This document shows, one piece after another, positions 61,987 through 64,000 of a stretch of DNA of 64,000 nucleotides. The notes under the pieces were generated by a model, which was given only the letters and a program-made list of their open reading frames with translations, searched no databases and was not told where the DNA came from. How positions within the stretch are numbered: position 1 is the stretch's first letter; every line of letters starts with the position of its first letter. Origin of the DNA: Daucus carota subsp. sativus (Eukaryota > Streptophyta > Magnoliopsida > Apiales > Apiaceae); assembly GCF_001625215.2 (NCBI RefSeq), contig NC_030387.2, positions 40,013,606 to 40,077,605 on the forward strand, written 5' to 3'. The position numbers were made by a program, and so were the translations under genes.

Positions 61987-63449
61987 ACCGCATAAACCGC
62001 CCGCACCGCATCAAACTGCACCGCAAAACGCGGTTTTTAATTTTCGTGGTGCGGTTGCGGTTTGAATTTTTCACAAACCGCGCGGTGCGGGTTGCGGTTT
62101 TATATATTACTAGTGTGGTTCAAACCGCACCGCACCACAATATTATAATAAATCTACTCTACTTCTACTTATATATATATAGTAGCCCAACAGGTTCGTT
62201 TCAAGCCTCCCTCCTGAGCAAATAAATTACCTAGCTCCGAACCTCAGCCTAACTCCGAACCTAACATCTTCTCATATATATAAAAAAAAGATGTTATTCA
62301 TGAGACTCGAACTCGGGACCTCTCCAATACAAATACATCACTCAAACCACTTGAGCTACACAAACAATTAGTTTATTACTCAAAAGCATTAATCACATAC
62401 TTTAAAACTTTTGTATTTATATTCGTCTCAATATCTTATTTATTTGAGATGAGTTATTATTTCAGTTAAGTCTCATATATTGTTTACATGATAGATTAAT
62501 ATCTATAAATTAATTATTTACATAAATAAATTTAAAATTAAAAAAAATATGAATAATCGGGTTCGTGCCATGATTCGGATTTCAAAAAATAGATATAATT
62601 CGTATTCGAATTCAAATCTAACTTAATAGTTTAAACGAGCACCGATACAATATTATAGAAATTTTAAGTCATGAATGTGAGAAATAAGCACAAAAACTGA
62701 GGTTTAAGCGAGCATCTTTGAAAGGAAAAATTGATGGGCTTTCAACATGGGCTATGTCATATTAATTTTTTTTATTATAAAAGGCAATTTATAAAGAGAT
62801 TACAATATTTTGGAGAACACGAAATAAGGTGACTGAAAGAATATTGCTATGTAGAATATTTTTTTATTTTAAACTTATGAATTCAGAATTTGATGTGTAA
62901 CTAAATCTTTTTTTAAAAAAATTATAGATATAAGGATAGTGACAATAAATCAAATTTGGTGTCGGAAAATATATCTAAATGATATAATTTTGATGATATA
63001 TGTATTTGAAATACTATAACTTGTGATATGAAAGTGAATTTAAGGAAATTTTATATTGTTAATCAAAAGTCAAACACATAATAATAAAACGCGTTTACGA
63101 GAACTACTAAAAAGATTTGAGTTATAAATTTTACTTTGTTAAATAAAATAACACAGAAAAATAAGTTATATATATTAAAGTCTTAAAACTATAATTTTTA
63201 ATATGCCATCATCCAATATATAACATACCAGTTAAATAAAATGATTCAAACTACAGTTAAATTAATCATTTACAAATTAAACTAATAAAATATAATTAAT
63301 TCTGAACCAGATAATCTGACGCGATACGGTGAAACTAATATCTGATTAAACGGGAGTAGAACAAGAATAGTTTTTTCATGATTCAAAATATCGAATATAT
63401 AACTTGATCTTTAACAATTGAACAGGATATGCCACATTGATCACTCCTA
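61962..63449. mobile_element. hAT-like element cutting paralog D
   Basis: Begins TAGGGGTGATCAG directly at the break in paralog D and a matching inverted end TGATCACTCCTA lies at 63438-63449. The first 160 bp are packed with AACCGC/GCGGTT motifs in both orientations, like subterminal repeats of Ac-type elements. The right end lacks them. The flanking 8-mers (GCTGGAAC and ATAAATAC) do not match, and paralog D does not resume after 63449, so either the right end is wrong or the flank was deleted. No transposase frame. Confidence 0.5.
62270..62375 (-). repeat. tRNA-derived SINE
   Basis: On the minus strand GTGTAGCTCAAGTGGTTTGA (box A-like) is followed about 45 bp later by CCGAGTTCGAGTCTCATG (box B-like) and then ATGAATAACATCTTTTTTTT. 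Spacing and boxes fit a tRNA-derived SINE; no tRNA cloverleaf can be completed, so not a tRNA gene. Confidence 0.6.
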
Positions 63450-64000
63450 ATAAATACGAGTATCAAAATATTAAAAATGTGAGTTTGCACAAAGCTAAAA
63501 AAGTAACTACACGACTAATTGAACTAAATATTTTATGGTTTTATGAACTTCATGATGCCTAACTCATATCTACTTTCTTTTTGCTATTTGAAATTCCATA
63601 AAATCATTTGTTTGAGATCTGTTTTATAACGATTACATGAAAAATCATTAAAAGTCTTAATAGACAAGCTCAAAAAACTAATTATAGAAAATTAAAATTT
63701 TATAACGAGATAATGTTATAACATACTGTATCAAAGTAATATTCATCTAATATTTTTAAATTAACAATAAAAATATAATACATTGAAGTACTATATAATT
63801 GATATGAAAAATAAAAGGATAAGACACATCAAAGGTGTCAGAAATTTTTGGGGTGCAATTATATGGTTAGTAGTTCAATTGATACTTTTATAATAAAATA
63901 AGGTACATGTCTTTTTACGTACAACATATGTTTCAATTTTTATTTATACAAAATGTGTGCAACATATGCTAAAAAGAATGTGTTGATGATCTGCTCCATC
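63450..64000. other. AT-rich end of window
   Basis: No coding or repeat structure seen. It does not match the part of the NOV-like gene that should continue paralog D. Confidence 0.4.

Noticed and set aside
62270..62375. Functional tRNA gene
   Set aside because: Box A and box B-like motifs are there but stems and the acceptor arm cannot be completed; a SINE explains it better.

Overview
This window is nuclear DNA of a flowering plant, most likely a eudicot. It is AT-rich, its genes are split by GT-AG introns, and it carries plant gene families: F-box/PP2 lectins, a SWEET sugar transporter, a STRUBBELIG-family LRR gene, a PIN-LIKES exon and NO VEIN/sacsin-like ATPases. Plant transposons fill much of the rest (Ty1-copia, Ty3-gypsy, LINE, hAT, MULE, Stowaway, Harbinger-like and Helitron). 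I cannot fix the species from sequence alone.

Layout. 1-2.7 kb: a duplicated non-coding block (second copy at 44.4-45.4 kb), entered in this copy by an internally deleted hAT element with a perfect 8-bp target duplication and by a Stowaway MITE. 3.9-11.2 kb: two broken copia elements; the second ends in a 1.14-kb LTR that stops 23 bp before a SWEET exon. 11.2-11.6 kb: the last two SWEET exons. 12.6-14.5 kb: a gypsy gag plus one LTR. 15.4-18.6 kb: two complete three-exon F-box/PP2 genes facing away from each other. 20.0-26.0 kb: NOV-like paralog A, a pseudogene with many lesions. 26.7-29.2 kb: a PIN-LIKES first exon and an unidentified exon series. 33.4-33.6 kb: an F-box/PP2 5' fragment. 35.8-42.4 kb: NOV-like paralog B, with one open exon of about 4.8 kb but two stop codons in the exons upstream. 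42.7-45.1 kb: promoter-bearing direct repeats, a Helitron end and nested MITEs. 48.3-51.0 kb: a ten-exon STRUBBELIG-like gene that ends before the membrane anchor and kinase. 52.0-62.0 kb: a broken copy of the PP2 plus NOV-like block, with an F-box/PP2 tail, two LINE insertions, two RNase T2-like 5' fragments, NOV-like fragment C and the long open paralog D, which is cut off by hAT-like DNA.

How it fits together. The main theme is repeated local duplication of a block containing an F-box/PP2 gene next to a NOV-like gene, followed by transposon insertion and uneven decay. The F-box proteins would act in SCF ubiquitin ligases with a PP2 sugar-binding tail. The NOV-like proteins carry an Hsp90-type ATP-binding fold. 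The SWEET piece would belong to a sugar transporter and the STRUBBELIG piece to a cell-surface receptor family. The genes most likely to be expressed as complete proteins are the two F-box/PP2 genes and the LRR-only STRUBBELIG-like gene. Paralogs B and D are open over long stretches but lack their N-terminal ATPase exons in usable form.
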